Shown one piece after another: positions 52,114 through 61,415 of a DNA stretch of 64,000 nt (the first letter of the stretch is position 1; every line of letters starts with the position of its first letter). The position numbers and the translations under genes were made by a program. Origin of the DNA: Mesorhizobium sp. (GTDB lineage: Bacteria > Pseudomonadota > Alphaproteobacteria > Rhizobiales > Rhizobiaceae); NCBI RefSeq assembly GCF_004963255.1, contig NZ_SUGA01000008.1, positions 62,001 through 126,000 on the forward strand. Reading direction: 5' to 3'. A model generated the notes under the pieces. It did no database searches. It worked only from the letters and a program-made list of their open reading frames with translations, and was not told the DNA's origin.

Positions 52114-52773
52114 ATGAAGAACCTGCTTCTTGGTTTGTCGTTGTCTCTGCTGCCATCTTCGGCATTTGCTGCCGACGCCATCGTAGAAGAAGCCACGCCG
52201 GGTTTTAGCTGGACAGGCGGGTACCTCGGCCTACAGGCAGGCTATGCTTGGGGTAATGGCAATCTTGACCAGATCGGTGGACCGGGCTTTGTCGACCCAG
52301 ATCCTGACGGGTTCCTGGGAGGTGTCTACGGCGGTTACAACTATCAGATGTCCAACAACATCGTCATTGGTGCGGAACTAGATATCGTATATGCGAATGT
52401 TGATGGCAGCGGCGAAATATTCCTCGCTCCGGGTTCCCCGACGGATTTCGAGGTAACTGAAGAACTCAATTGGAGTGGGGCGGCAAGACTTCGTCTAGGA
52501 TATGCCGTTGACCGCTTTCTTCCTTATATTGCGGGTGGCGTTGCGTTTGGCGATGTCAAAGTTAGAAGTAGTGAAGGCGGACCTTCGTTTGGCGATACGT
52601 TCACAGAATGGACGATAGGCGTCGGCTTGGATTATGCCATGACCGACAATCTGCTGCTGCGAGGCGAATATCGCTATACCGACTTCGGCTCAGAGTCTTT
52701 TGGAGATCCGGTCAATGCCGATGTTGATCTGAAGACCAACGAACTTCGCGTCGGCATAGCCTACAAATTCTAA
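52114..52773 (+). CDS. Outer membrane beta-barrel protein (Omp25/Omp31-like)
   Basis: A 219-residue outer-membrane protein. The signal peptide ends in FAADAI (residue about 20). The mature barrel starts with the family pattern FSWTGGYLGLQAGYAWGNGN, repeats glycine and aromatic-rich strands (GGVYGGYNYQM, ARLRLGYAVDRFLPYIAGGVAF, YAMTDNLLLRGEYRYTDFG) and ends in the C-terminal Phe signature VGIAYKF recognised by the BAM complex. The DPDPDG loop is acidic. Its base composition is visibly lower in GC than neighbouring genes, hinting at transfer. The ATG follows GGAG. A terminator follows at 52793. Confidence 0.9.
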   Translation: MKNLLLGLSLSLLPSSAFAADAIVEEATPGFSWTGGYLGLQAGYAWGNGNLDQIGGPGFVDPDPDGFLGGVYGGYNYQMSNNIVIGAELDIVYANVDGSGEIFLAPGSPTDFEVTEELNWSGAARLRLGYAVDRFLPYIAGGVAFGDVKVRSSEGGPSFGDTFTEWTIGVGLDYAMTDNLLLRGEYRYTDFGSESFGDPVNADVDLKTNELRVGIAYKF

Positions 52774-52792
52774 TCCTCAAAAGTCCTGTGAG

Positions 52793-52824
52793 AGCCTGTC
52801 GCAAACCGCGACGGGCTTTTTCTT
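52793..52824 (+). terminator. Rho-independent terminator of the outer-membrane protein gene
   Basis: The stem AGCCTGTCGC pairs with GCGACGGGCT (one G-U pair) around an AAACC loop, followed by TTTTTCTTT, 20 bases after the stop. The remaining 240 bases to the tRNA-Ser gene show nothing else. Confidence 0.85.
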
Positions 52825-53066
52825 TGCGCGCGCTCGGCGTGCGGAATCCTGCGTCACACGAACACGGCGAGTGAGTCCAGCATGCCAGTTGGAACAAGAC
52901 TCTTCAGGCACCGAGGCAGGCAGCGTAGGGAATCTGGCTTGAACGCTCGCCCGGTTGCTTCGGTGGCCTGACGGCGAATACGCGCGCTTCCATGTCCTTG
53001 GGTGTAAGACCAAAAGCTACGGCAAGCCAAATTACCGACACTAGCTGATCGTTTTTATTATGATTT

Positions 53067-53156
53067 TGGCGGAGGGAGTGGGATTCGAACCCACGGTGAA
53101 CTTGCGCCCACGCCGGTTTTCAAGACCGGTGCCTTAAACCGCTCGGCCATCCCTCC
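53067..53156 (-). tRNA. tRNA-Ser (anticodon UGA)
   Basis: A 90-nt class II tRNA on the minus strand. The acceptor stem pairs GGAGGGA with TCCCTCC. The anticodon stem ACCGGT/ACCGGC-type holds loop CTTGAAA with anticodon TGA. The long variable arm (GTGGGCGCAAGTTCAC) is typical of serine tRNAs. The T-arm is GTGGGTTCGAATCCCAC, and the CCA is encoded at 53067-53069. It bounds the accessory low-GC stretch on its left; no integrase was seen. Confidence 0.95.
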
Positions 53157-53541
53157 ATCGTGATTCCACGAGGCGCCGTCTCGTTGGCCGCGAAGGCCAT
53201 GTCGGTAGAACTGCGAGCCATGCTCTAGTGCCTCGCGCAAAGACCTGTCAATCACCAGGACTCAATCATAGAGTTCCAGTCGCTTCTTACCTGAGGGTTC
53301 GGCAGGCCGGTGCCCCTTCAGTCGGAGTTGATGTCGCCAAAAAACGCGGTGTGATCCGGCGCAACTGGGCTCTAGGACGCGCGGTTTGCACGTTCGCCAC
53401 AATCTCGCCCTGTTGTGGCCATAATCGATTAACATCGTGATAAGCAATTCCTGTGCAAAAAGGGATTGGGGATCAAGGTGTTGGCCTGGTGGGCGACTTC
53501 TGGCTCCGTCGGGTGCAGCACGGTAGGGGACAATCGAAAAC
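53157..53541. other. 385-base intergenic region between tRNA-Ser and rlpA
   Basis: No coding region is supported. The last 130 bases are AT-richer (ATAATCGATTAACATCGTGATAAGC near 53420) and should hold the rlpA promoter. No attachment-site repeat of the tRNA end was found. Confidence 0.4.
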
Positions 53542-54807
53542 ATGCAGACTCCGACGCGCCCGCGTCTTCGTCGCGCTTCTGCTTTCGCCCTGTGCGCCCT
53601 TTCGGGCCTGCTGCTGGCTGCCTGCGCCTCTCAACCCGAGCCGAAGGGGATGGTCTACAAGAAGGCCCGTCCCAAGGAATACTTTGCCGAATCCGAATAT
53701 GGCGTGAAGGCAAGCCCGCGCGTCCAGTTCATGCGCCGGGGCGGCGGCCGCGACCAGCTCGGCAAGCCCTACCAGGTTCGCGGCAAGTGGTATTATCCCA
53801 AGGAAGACAAGAAGGGCTTCACCAAGGTCGGGCTGGCCTCCTGGTATGGCGATGCCTTCCACGGCCGTTTGACCGCCAATGGCGAAGTCTACGACACGGC
53901 GCAACTGACCGCGGCGCATCCGACGATGCCGCTGCCGAGCTATGCGCGGGTCACCAATCTCGATACCGGCAGTTCGGTGATCGTGCGCGTCAATGACCGA
54001 GGCCCGTATCATGAGGGCCGCATCATCGACGTCTCCGAGCGCGCAGCGCAGATGCTCGACTATGACAAGGTCGGTACCGCCAGGGTCAAAGTCGAGTATG
54101 TCGGCAGGGCGCCGCTCGACGGTAATGACGATCAGTATCTGGTGGCGTCCTACCGGCCCGGCAACAACCGACCGGATCCGTCGGACGGTTTGCCGACTGG
54201 CGTGATGGTGGCCATGAATGGCCCGTCGCCGAGCATGCCGGTCGGCGCGCCGCCGGCCGCCGTGCCGTTCCCTGGCCAGTTAACCAATTCGGGGCAGGCC
54301 TTTGCCGCGCAGCCGGGCCTGTCGGAGCAGCCGACCGTGCAGCCGGCAGCCTTCTCGGTGCAAGGCGCCGGCGATGTCGTGCTGCCCGATTTCGGACCGA
54401 TCGTGCCCGAACGGCCGGATTTCGCCTTGCCGCCGAACTCGCCCTTCGCCATGGCTTCGCTGTCCTATGCGGATGAGCGGGTGAAGCGCGCCGATGTCTT
54501 TGCCGCGCTCGACGCCGGCGGCATGTCGCCGGCCGATATCCTGCAATCGTGGAAGAAATCGAACCGCCAGGAACAGGCGCCTGGATCCGACTACATCGCC
54601 GCCGGTTCCTTCGACGAAGCCGCCGAGGCCAAGCGTGTGGCCGGGGCGCTCGAGCCGTTCGGCCGGACTGAGATCCAGCGCACCGAGCTCGACGGCAATG
54701 ACTGGTATGCGGTCAATGTCTATCCGGATGGGCACGGCAGCATTGACGACCTGCTCCAGGCAGCCTGGTCGCATGGCGCGCCGGACGCGCTGGTTGTGCG
54801 TAACTGA
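53542..54807 (+). CDS. rlpA: Septal ring lytic transglycosylase RlpA family lipoprotein
   Basis: A 421-residue lipoprotein. The signal peptide ends in the lipobox LLAAC (lipidated Cys at about 28). The double-psi beta-barrel domain holds GLASWYGDAFHGRLTANGE near residue 94, then AAHPTMPLPSYARVTNL and the catalytic-site RVNDRGPY near residue 152. A proline and glycine-rich linker (about 215-300) and a C-terminal SPOR domain (about 350-420, YIAAGSFDEAAEAKRVAGAL) follow. RlpA cuts peptidoglycan strands lacking stem peptides at the septum. Next comes a carboxypeptidase-like gene, making a cell-wall pair. Confidence 0.92.
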   Translation: MQTPTRPRLRRASAFALCALSGLLLAACASQPEPKGMVYKKARPKEYFAESEYGVKASPRVQFMRRGGGRDQLGKPYQVRGKWYYPKEDKKGFTKVGLASWYGDAFHGRLTANGEVYDTAQLTAAHPTMPLPSYARVTNLDTGSSVIVRVNDRGPYHEGRIIDVSERAAQMLDYDKVGTARVKVEYVGRAPLDGNDDQYLVASYRPGNNRPDPSDGLPTGVMVAMNGPSPSMPVGAPPAAVPFPGQLTNSGQAFAAQPGLSEQPTVQPAAFSVQGAGDVVLPDFGPIVPERPDFALPPNSPFAMASLSYADERVKRADVFAALDAGGMSPADILQSWKKSNRQEQAPGSDYIAAGSFDEAAEAKRVAGALEPFGRTEIQRTELDGNDWYAVNVYPDGHGSIDDLLQAAWSHGAPDALVVRN

Positions 54808-54923
54808 TCAAATTTGCACTGCACGTTGATCCAGCCGAAAAAACCCTGCTAGCTTGGCCGCGGGGTAGTCTTGGCGCAATTCCGGGCGACTCTCCGGTTT
54901 TGCTCAGATTGGGTCGACATTTC

Positions 54924-56102
54924 ATGCAATTGCGCATTCTTCCGCCTTTCGCCAGCCTTCTGGGATTGGTGCTGGCGCTGTTGTGCGCCGCCCCGGCGGG
55001 CGCGCAGCTGTTCGAGACCAAGGCGACGCAGGCGTTCATGATCGATGCCGACACCGGCACGGTGCTCTTCGCCAAGGACCCCGACAAGCCGATCCCACCG
55101 GCCTCGATGGCCAAGCTGATGACGATGGAGGTGGTCTTCAACGCTCTCAAGGCGAAGCGGATCACGCTCGACGACACGTTCGTCGTCAGCGAAAACGCCT
55201 GGCGCACCGGCGGCGCGCCGTCCGGGACCTCGACCATGTTCGCCAAGCTCAAATCCGAGGTCCGCGTCGAGGACCTGATCCAGGGGGTCACCGTGCAGGC
55301 CGCCAATGACGGCTGCATCGTGCTTGCCGAGGGTATGGCCGGCTCGGAAGCGAATTTCGCCGCGCAGATGACGGATCGCGCCCGCCAGCTCGGCCTGTCG
55401 AAATCGACCTTCGTCAATTCGACCGGCCTGCCTGCCGACGGCCAGCAGACGACGGTGCGCGAGCTGACGATGCTGGCGCTGCATCTGTGGCGCGACTACC
55501 CGGAGTTCTTCCACTATTACGGCCAGCCGGACTTCACCTGGAACAAGATCGCGCAGAGGAACCGCAATCCACTGATCGCCATGGGCATCGAAGCCGACGG
55601 CTTTGTCGCCGGCGCGAGCGAACAGGCGGGCTTCGGCCTGGTCGGCACCGTCAGTCACAACGGCATTCGCGTGATCGCCGCGCTCACCGGGCTGGCGAAT
55701 GACCGCGAACGCTCCGAAGAGGCGCGCAAGCTGCTCGACTGGGGCTCGCGGTCCTTCCAGAAGACCGAGATCTTCGCCAAGGACGAGGTGGTCGGAGAAG
55801 CGCAGGTCTTCGGCGGCGCCAAATCCGGCCTGGCCTTGAAAGCCAAAGGCCCCGTGGACATCTTTCTGCCTATAGCCAACCGCGACAAGCTGACCGCCAG
55901 GATCGTCTATCAGGGCCCGGTGTCGGCGCCGGTCGAGGAAGGGCAACCGGTCGGTGAGCTGCGCGTTTGGATAGGCGATACGCTCAGCCAGCAGACGCCG
56001 CTCTATGCCGCCGAATCGGTGAAGGTGGGCACGCTGCCGCAGCGTGCGCTCGACGCGGCCGAGGAACTCGCTGTCGGCTGGCTGCGTCAGAAACATTTGT
56101 GA
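54924..56102 (+). CDS. D-alanyl-D-alanine carboxypeptidase-like protein with altered active-site motifs
   Basis: A 392-residue exported member of the peptidase S11 (DacA/C/F) family, normally trimming D-Ala from peptidoglycan. The signal peptide ends AGAQLF (residue about 28). The SxxK motif is intact (Ser61, Lys64 in PASMAKL). The SxN motif reads AAN (126-128), with Ala replacing Ser, and the KTG motif reads VAG (228-230) in ADGFVAGASEQAG. Activity is therefore doubtful. The C-terminal domain (about 290-385) is of the PBP5 type. The start is ATG 54924; a TTG at 54900 is an alternative. A half-copy of the palindromic repeat lies just upstream at 54876. Confidence 0.88.
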   Translation: MQLRILPPFASLLGLVLALLCAAPAGAQLFETKATQAFMIDADTGTVLFAKDPDKPIPPASMAKLMTMEVVFNALKAKRITLDDTFVVSENAWRTGGAPSGTSTMFAKLKSEVRVEDLIQGVTVQAANDGCIVLAEGMAGSEANFAAQMTDRARQLGLSKSTFVNSTGLPADGQQTTVRELTMLALHLWRDYPEFFHYYGQPDFTWNKIAQRNRNPLIAMGIEADGFVAGASEQAGFGLVGTVSHNGIRVIAALTGLANDRERSEEARKLLDWGSRSFQKTEIFAKDEVVGEAQVFGGAKSGLALKAKGPVDIFLPIANRDKLTARIVYQGPVSAPVEEGQPVGELRVWIGDTLSQQTPLYAAESVKVGTLPQRALDAAEELAVGWLRQKHL

Positions 56103-56174
56103 TCGGGCAAGTTCGTGGACCTTTTATCGGACGGGAGCTATGACAGCGGCCAGCACGGGCAAAGGCAGTCTCGA

Positions 56175-56849
56175 TTGGCGAGCGGATTTTTCATCACCTT
56201 CGAGGGCGGCGAAGGAGCAGGCAAGTCGACGCAGATCGAGCGGCTGGCGCGGCGCATGCGCGCCAAGAAATACGAGGTGCTGGTCAGCCGCGAGCCGGGT
56301 GGATCGCCTGGCGCCGAGGCGGTAAGGCACGTGCTTCTGTCCGGCGCGGCCGAGCCGTTCGGCCCGAAGATGGAGGCGATCCTGTTCGCCGCAGCCCGCT
56401 CCGATCATGTCGAGCAGGTCATCCGGCCGGCGGTCGAGCGCGGCTCGATCGTGCTGTGCGACCGCTTCATCGATTCCTCGCGAGTCTATCAGGGCGTCAC
56501 GGGCGGCATCGACGCCGATTTCATGAAGGCGCTGGAGGCGGTGGCCATCAACGGGCTGATGCCGGACATGACGCTGATCTTCGACATCGATCCGGCTGAA
56601 GGTCTGAAGCGGGCGGCGGCGCGGCGCGGCGCGGGCGACGCCGCCGATCGCTTCGAGAAGGAGACCTTGGCCATCCACCGGCGGCGGCGCGAGGCTTTCC
56701 TGGCCATCGCCGCGGCGGAGCCGGAGCGCTGCCTCGTCGTCGACGCGGCCGCCGATCCCGATACGGTGGAAAATGTCGTCACCGCCGCCGTCTTCGCGGC
56801 GCTGGAAGAGAGGATGCCGGCGCAAGGGATCGAGACGGCGCCGGCATGA
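56175..56849 (+). CDS. tmk: Thymidylate kinase
   Basis: A roughly 224-residue enzyme phosphorylating dTMP to dTDP. The P-loop is [12 protein letters not shown] near residue 12, the dTMP-binding [10 protein letters not shown] near residue 37, the DRFIDSS motif near 95, and the lid AAARRGAGD near 152. Family members begin five or six residues before the FFITFEGG segment, so I place the start at TTG 56175; a GTG at 56115 is a longer alternative. The stop overlaps the holB start by four bases, so the two are coupled. It is the second step of a run tmk-holB-metG-tatD common in alphaproteobacteria. Confidence 0.92.
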   Translation: MASGFFITFEGGEGAGKSTQIERLARRMRAKKYEVLVSREPGGSPGAEAVRHVLLSGAAEPFGPKMEAILFAAARSDHVEQVIRPAVERGSIVLCDRFIDSSRVYQGVTGGIDADFMKALEAVAINGLMPDMTLIFDIDPAEGLKRAAARRGAGDAADRFEKETLAIHRRRREAFLAIAAAEPERCLVVDAAADPDTVENVVTAAVFAALEERMPAQGIETAPA

Positions 56850-57901
56850 TCTTCGAACGCATCGCTCCAGAACAGCACGACACGCTGGACGGCGTGCCAG
56901 AGCCGGCTGAAACGCCGCGGCTGATCGGCCACGCGACAGCGGCCGGGATGCTCGCTGGCGCCTACCGCGCGGGCAAGCTGCCGCATGCGCTGATTTTCGC
57001 CGGGCCGCTCGGCATCGGCAAGGCGACGCTGGCGTTCCATCTGGCGCACCATCTTTTGAAATATCCGGATTACAGGACGGCGCCCGACACGCTTTCCGTT
57101 CCCGATCCGGCGTCCCCGCTGTTTCGCCAGATCGCCACCGGCGCGCATCCGGGCGTGCTGCATCTGACGCGCCCCGCCAACGACAAGACCAAGAGCTTCA
57201 AGACGGTGCTGACTGTGGACGAAATCCGCAGGGTCAGCCGCTTCCTGTCCATGACCTCGCATGACGGCAGCTACCGCGTCGTCATCGTCGACCCGGCCGA
57301 CGATATGAACACCAACGCCGCCAATGCCTTGCTCAAGAATCTCGAGGAGCCGCCGGCGCGCACTCTGTTCATTCTGATCGTGCACGCGCCGGGCAGCCTG
57401 CTGCCGACGATCCGCTCCCGTTGCCAGATGGTGCGGCTGGCGCCGCTCGCGGCCGACGAGTTGATGGCCGTGCTGGAGAACGTCGAACCACCGCCGCCGG
57501 ATGATCCGGCCGCACGCGCAGCACTCGCCGAACGGGCAGGGGGCAGCGCCCGCAATGCGATCCTGCTCACTCAGTATGGCGGGCTGGAGATTGCCGGGGC
57601 GCTCGATACGCTGGTGAGGGCCGGGAAGCCCGACATTGCCGGCGCACACCGCCTCGCCGAGGCCGTGGCGGGACGCGACCAGGCGATCCAGTTCGACATC
57701 TTCAACCGCCGCGCGCTCGATCTGCTTTCGGGTGCCGCCAGCGAAGCGGCGCTGTCCGGCGACCTCGCCAGGGCCAAAACACTGTCCGAGGCTTGGCAGG
57801 AGGCGCTGAACACGATATCTGAAGCCGAGACCTACAATCTCGACAAGAAGCAGCACGCCCTGACCATGATCGACCGCCTGAATTCTGCGATGCGAATGTG
57901 A
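56846..57901 (+). CDS. holB: DNA polymerase III subunit delta'
   Basis: A 351-residue clamp-loader subunit. A P-loop-like [15 protein letters not shown] lies near residue 50. A Walker B-like segment follows ([12 protein letters not shown]), then the sensor region [17 protein letters not shown] near residue 150 and the SRC motif in [10 protein letters not shown]. These are typical of delta'. It overlaps tmk by four bases (ATGA). The intergenic gap to metG (about 127 bases) holds no clear signal. Confidence 0.92.
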   Translation: MIFERIAPEQHDTLDGVPEPAETPRLIGHATAAGMLAGAYRAGKLPHALIFAGPLGIGKATLAFHLAHHLLKYPDYRTAPDTLSVPDPASPLFRQIATGAHPGVLHLTRPANDKTKSFKTVLTVDEIRRVSRFLSMTSHDGSYRVVIVDPADDMNTNAANALLKNLEEPPARTLFILIVHAPGSLLPTIRSRCQMVRLAPLAADELMAVLENVEPPPPDDPAARAALAERAGGSARNAILLTQYGGLEIAGALDTLVRAGKPDIAGAHRLAEAVAGRDQAIQFDIFNRRALDLLSGAASEAALSGDLARAKTLSEAWQEALNTISEAETYNLDKKQHALTMIDRLNSAMRM

Positions 57902-58028
57902 CGGCTCGTTCGATGCATGCCGTTGGCCCAGTTTTGGGCGGCATGCATTGGCCTCGGGATGGCAATCGACGTTCCGATGCGATATCCACCGCCACAACTC
58001 ACATTCAGATATTCATGACGGTTCATTC

Positions 58029-59573
58029 ATGTCACGCGACACATTCTACATCACAACTGCGATCTCCTATCCGAACGGCAAGCCGCATATCGGTCATGCC
58101 TATGAGCTGATCGCCACCGACGCGCTTGCCCGCTTCCAGCGGCTCGACGGCAAGGACGTCTTCTTCCTGACCGGCACCGACGAGCACGGCATCAAGATGC
58201 TGCAGACGGCGCGCAAGGAAGGCATCGCGGCGCGCGAGCTCGCCGACCGCAACTCGGCCGAATTCAAGCGCATGGCCACGGCGCTCAACGCTTCCAACGA
58301 TGATTTCATCCGCACCACCGAAGAGCGGCATTATGCGTCCTCCCAGGCGATCTGGAAGGCGATGGCCACCAATGGCGACATCTACAAGGGCGGCTATGCC
58401 GGCTGGTATTCGGTGCGTGACGAGGCCTATTACGGCGAGGAGGAAACCGAGGTTCGCGCCGACAATGTGCGCTACGGACCGCAGGGCACGCCTGTGGAGT
58501 GGGTCGAGGAGGAAAGCTATTTCTTCCGCCTTTCGGCCTACCAGGACAAGCTCCTCGCGCTTTATGAAAGCCAGCCCGATTTCATCGGTCCGGCCGAGCG
58601 CCGCAACGAGGTGATGAGCTTCGTCAAATCCGGGCTGAAGGACCTGTCGGTCTCGCGCACCACCTTCGACTGGGGCGTGCCGGTGCCTGGCGACGAGAAG
58701 CATGTCATGTATGTGTGGGTCGACGCCTTGACCAACTACATCACCGGCGTCGGCTATCCCAATGAAAAAGATGAGAAATGGCGGTTCTGGCCGGCCGACG
58801 CGCACATCATCGGCAAGGATATCGTGCGCTTCCACGCGGTCTATTGGCCGGCCTTCCTGATGTCGGCGGGTATCCCGCTGCCGAAGCGCGTCTTCGGCCA
58901 CGGCTTCCTGTTCAACCGCGGCGAGAAGATGTCGAAGTCGGTCGGCAACGTCATCGATCCGTTCACGATGGTGGACCATTACGGCGTCGACCAGGTGCGC
59001 TATTTCTTCCTGCGCGAGGTGCCGTTCGGCCAGGACGGCAACTACAGCCATGAGGCGATCGTCAACCGCACCAACGCGGATCTCGCCAACGGCCTTGGCA
59101 ATCTGGCGCAGCGGTCGCTGTCGATGATCGCCAAGAATTGCGGCGGCGCGGTGCCGAAGCGCGACGAGCTGGCGGAGGCCGATACGGCGATCCTCGACCA
59201 GGCGATCGAAGCGCTGGCCGTTTCGCGCCGGGCGATGGCGGAGCAGGGCATCCATCTGGCGTTGGCCGCGATCTTCGGCGTGGTAGCGGAAGCGGACCGC
59301 TATTTCGCTTCCCAGGAGCCGTGGGCGCTGAAGAAGACCAATCCGGAGCGGATGGAAACGGTCTTGTGGACAACGGCCGAACTGGTACGACGCGTGGCAC
59401 TCCTTTGCCAGCCCTTCATTCCGGGATCGGCGGCCAAGCTGCTCGATTTGCTGGCTGTGCCTTCGGACAAGCGTGCTTTCGAGCATGTCCATGCCGACCA
59501 CGCGCTGGTGCCCGGCGCCGCCTTGCCGGCGCCGGAGGGCGTGTTCCCGCGTTATGTCGAGCAGGGCGCCTGA
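58029..59573 (+). CDS. metG: Methionyl-tRNA synthetase
   Basis: A 514-residue class I synthetase. The ATP-binding HIGH signature is in [10 protein letters not shown] (residues about 17-26) and KMSKS in [10 protein letters not shown] near residue 302. The sequence lacks the four-cysteine zinc knuckles and the C-terminal dimerisation domain found in other bacterial MetRS, giving the short form typical of alphaproteobacteria. The ATG at 58029 fits the family start [12 protein letters not shown]. The tatD start overlaps its stop by one base. Confidence 0.94.
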   Translation: MSRDTFYITTAISYPNGKPHIGHAYELIATDALARFQRLDGKDVFFLTGTDEHGIKMLQTARKEGIAARELADRNSAEFKRMATALNASNDDFIRTTEERHYASSQAIWKAMATNGDIYKGGYAGWYSVRDEAYYGEEETEVRADNVRYGPQGTPVEWVEEESYFFRLSAYQDKLLALYESQPDFIGPAERRNEVMSFVKSGLKDLSVSRTTFDWGVPVPGDEKHVMYVWVDALTNYITGVGYPNEKDEKWRFWPADAHIIGKDIVRFHAVYWPAFLMSAGIPLPKRVFGHGFLFNRGEKMSKSVGNVIDPFTMVDHYGVDQVRYFFLREVPFGQDGNYSHEAIVNRTNADLANGLGNLAQRSLSMIAKNCGGAVPKRDELAEADTAILDQAIEALAVSRRAMAEQGIHLALAAIFGVVAEADRYFASQEPWALKKTNPERMETVLWTTAELVRRVALLCQPFIPGSAAKLLDLLAVPSDKRAFEHVHADHALVPGAALPAPEGVFPRYVEQGA

Positions 59574-60367
59574 TGCTGGTCGACAGCCATTGCCATCTCG
59601 ACTTTCCGGACTTTGCCGAGGAGCGCGCGGCTATCGTCGCCCGCGCGCTCGCCGCCGGGGTAGGCCGCATGGTCACGATCTCGACGCGCGTGAGGCGCTT
59701 CCAGCAGATCGTTGAAATCGCTGAAACTTTCAACGAAGTCTATTGCTCGGTCGGCACCCATCCGCACAATGCGGCGGAAGAACTCGACGTCACCGCCGAC
59801 GAGCTGGTGCGGCTTTCCGATCACCCAAAGGTGGTGGCGATCGGCGAGGCCGGGCTGGATTACCACTATGACAAGGCGCCGCGCGATGCGCAGGCACAAG
59901 GTTTTCGCACCCATATCGCCGCGGCACGCAGGACCGGCCTGCCGTTGGTCATCCATGCGCGCAATGCCGACGACGACATGGCGTCGATCCTCGAGGACGA
60001 GACGGGGAAGGGCGCCTTCCCCTTCATTCTGCACTGTTTTTCGTCCGGACGCAGGCTGGCCGAAGTCGGCGTCGCGCTGGGCGGCTACATTTCTTTCTCC
60101 GGCATCCTGACCTTCAAGAATTCCCCCGAGTTGCGCGCCATCGCGGCCGATGTTCCGCGCGACCGGCTGCTGGTCGAGACCGACGCGCCCTACCTCGCGC
60201 CGATCCCGCATCGGGGAAAACGCAACGAACCGGCCTTTGTCACGAACACGGCGAAGGTTCTTGCCGGTACTATCGGTGTCAGCGAAACCGAGATCGCCGA
60301 TATCACCACCGGCAACTTCTTCAGGCTGTTCACCAAGATGCCGCGTCCGGACATGGCGCGGACATGA
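59573..60367 (+). CDS. tatD: TatD-family metal-dependent deoxyribonuclease
   Basis: A 264-residue TIM-barrel hydrolase. The metal ligands appear as the early HCHLD pair ([11 protein letters not shown]), Glu in GEAGLDYH near residue 98, the two His in VIHARN and HCFSS, and Asp in ETDAPYLAP near residue 207. The family has exonuclease activity, repairs DNA, and has a D-aminoacyl-tRNA deacylase-like relative. Its ATG (59573) overlaps the metG stop, and its stop overlaps the MBL hydrolase start, so all three are coupled. Confidence 0.92.
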   Translation: MLVDSHCHLDFPDFAEERAAIVARALAAGVGRMVTISTRVRRFQQIVEIAETFNEVYCSVGTHPHNAAEELDVTADELVRLSDHPKVVAIGEAGLDYHYDKAPRDAQAQGFRTHIAAARRTGLPLVIHARNADDDMASILEDETGKGAFPFILHCFSSGRRLAEVGVALGGYISFSGILTFKNSPELRAIAADVPRDRLLVETDAPYLAPIPHRGKRNEPAFVTNTAKVLAGTIGVSETEIADITTGNFFRLFTKMPRPDMART

Positions 60368-61185
60368 GCGACCGGCTGCGCTTCACCATCCTTGGCTGCG
60401 GCTCATCGCCAGGCACGCCGCGCATCACAGGCGATTGGGGCAATTGCGATCCCGCGAATCCGAAGAACCTGCGCATGCGCACGGCAGCCCTGGTCGAGCG
60501 GATTGCCGCCAATGGCGCGCGCACCACGGTCGTCATCGACACGGGCCCGGATTTCCGCCAGCAGATGCTGATGGCTTCGGTCAGGCGTATCGACGCAGTC
60601 GTCTATACTCATCCGCATGCCGACCATATCCATGGCATCGACGACCTGCGCGGTTTTGTGCACGACCAGCGCCACAGGATCGACATCCACGCCGACGAGC
60701 CGACGATGGAGCGCCTGCGCCAGGCTTTCGGCTATTGCTTCGAGACGCCGCCCGGCAGCTCCTATCCGCCGATCGTCAAGGCCCATATCATCGATCACGC
60801 GAGACCGGTGGTGATCGAAGGCGAGGGGGGCGCCCTCACCTTTGAGCCGCTGCCGCAGATCCATGGCGACATCATTTCGCTGGGCTTCCGCATCGGCAGG
60901 CTTGCCTACTGCCCGGATATCAGCGACTTCCCGGCCGCCACGGCCGAGCGGTTGCTGGGCCTCGACATGCTGGTGCTCGACGCGCTGCAGTACAACACTC
61001 ATCCCAGCCATCTGTCGCTCGGCCAGGCTCTGGGCTGGATCGAGAAACTGGCTCCAAACAAGGCCGTGCTGACGCATATGCACGTGCCGCTGGACTACGC
61101 CGTGGTGATGGCCGAGACGCCGGAGCACGTGGCGCCGGCCTATGATGGCCTAGTACTCGAAATCCCTTACGAATCAGAGCGATAG
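60364..61185 (+). CDS. MBL-fold metallohydrolase (PhnP-like)
   Basis: A 273-residue metallo-beta-lactamase-fold enzyme. The metal motif THPHADHIHGIDD (residues about 80-92) has the HxHxDH pattern. Further His (IHGDIISLGF region), Asp (YCPDISDFP) and a late His (LTHMHVP) fit zinc coordination. The N-terminal ILGCGSSPGTPRI and the metG-tatD context match the PhnP-like group of phosphodiesterases. It overlaps tatD by four bases (ATGA). The substrate is not known; cyclic phosphate or small nucleic acids are typical. Confidence 0.9.
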   Translation: MSDRLRFTILGCGSSPGTPRITGDWGNCDPANPKNLRMRTAALVERIAANGARTTVVIDTGPDFRQQMLMASVRRIDAVVYTHPHADHIHGIDDLRGFVHDQRHRIDIHADEPTMERLRQAFGYCFETPPGSSYPPIVKAHIIDHARPVVIEGEGGALTFEPLPQIHGDIISLGFRIGRLAYCPDISDFPAATAERLLGLDMLVLDALQYNTHPSHLSLGQALGWIEKLAPNKAVLTHMHVPLDYAVVMAETPEHVAPAYDGLVLEIPYESER

Positions 61186-61415
61186 CGGCAGCTGCTCAGT
61201 TGGCTTTGCAGCCAGTCATTCGTGCATTTGGCTGATAGCCCGAATTCGCGAGGCGGCGCACGCAGCCAGTCCACAGAGTTTGTCGCCAATGGCACCAATG
61301 GCGAAAGCGGCGGCAATTCTCGGGTAAGTGTCTAATGTGGAAGTTCCATAATCTATCTTATGCGACTTTTCTGTATGGCCACGCGCCGCGGCGCAACAAT
61401 GAAAGCATCCGAAAA

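Noticed and set aside
54876..54888. Further copy of the palindromic repeat before the carboxypeptidase-like gene
   Set aside because: Only the left arm GCAATTCCGGGCG is present; the core and right arm are missing, so it is at most a remnant.
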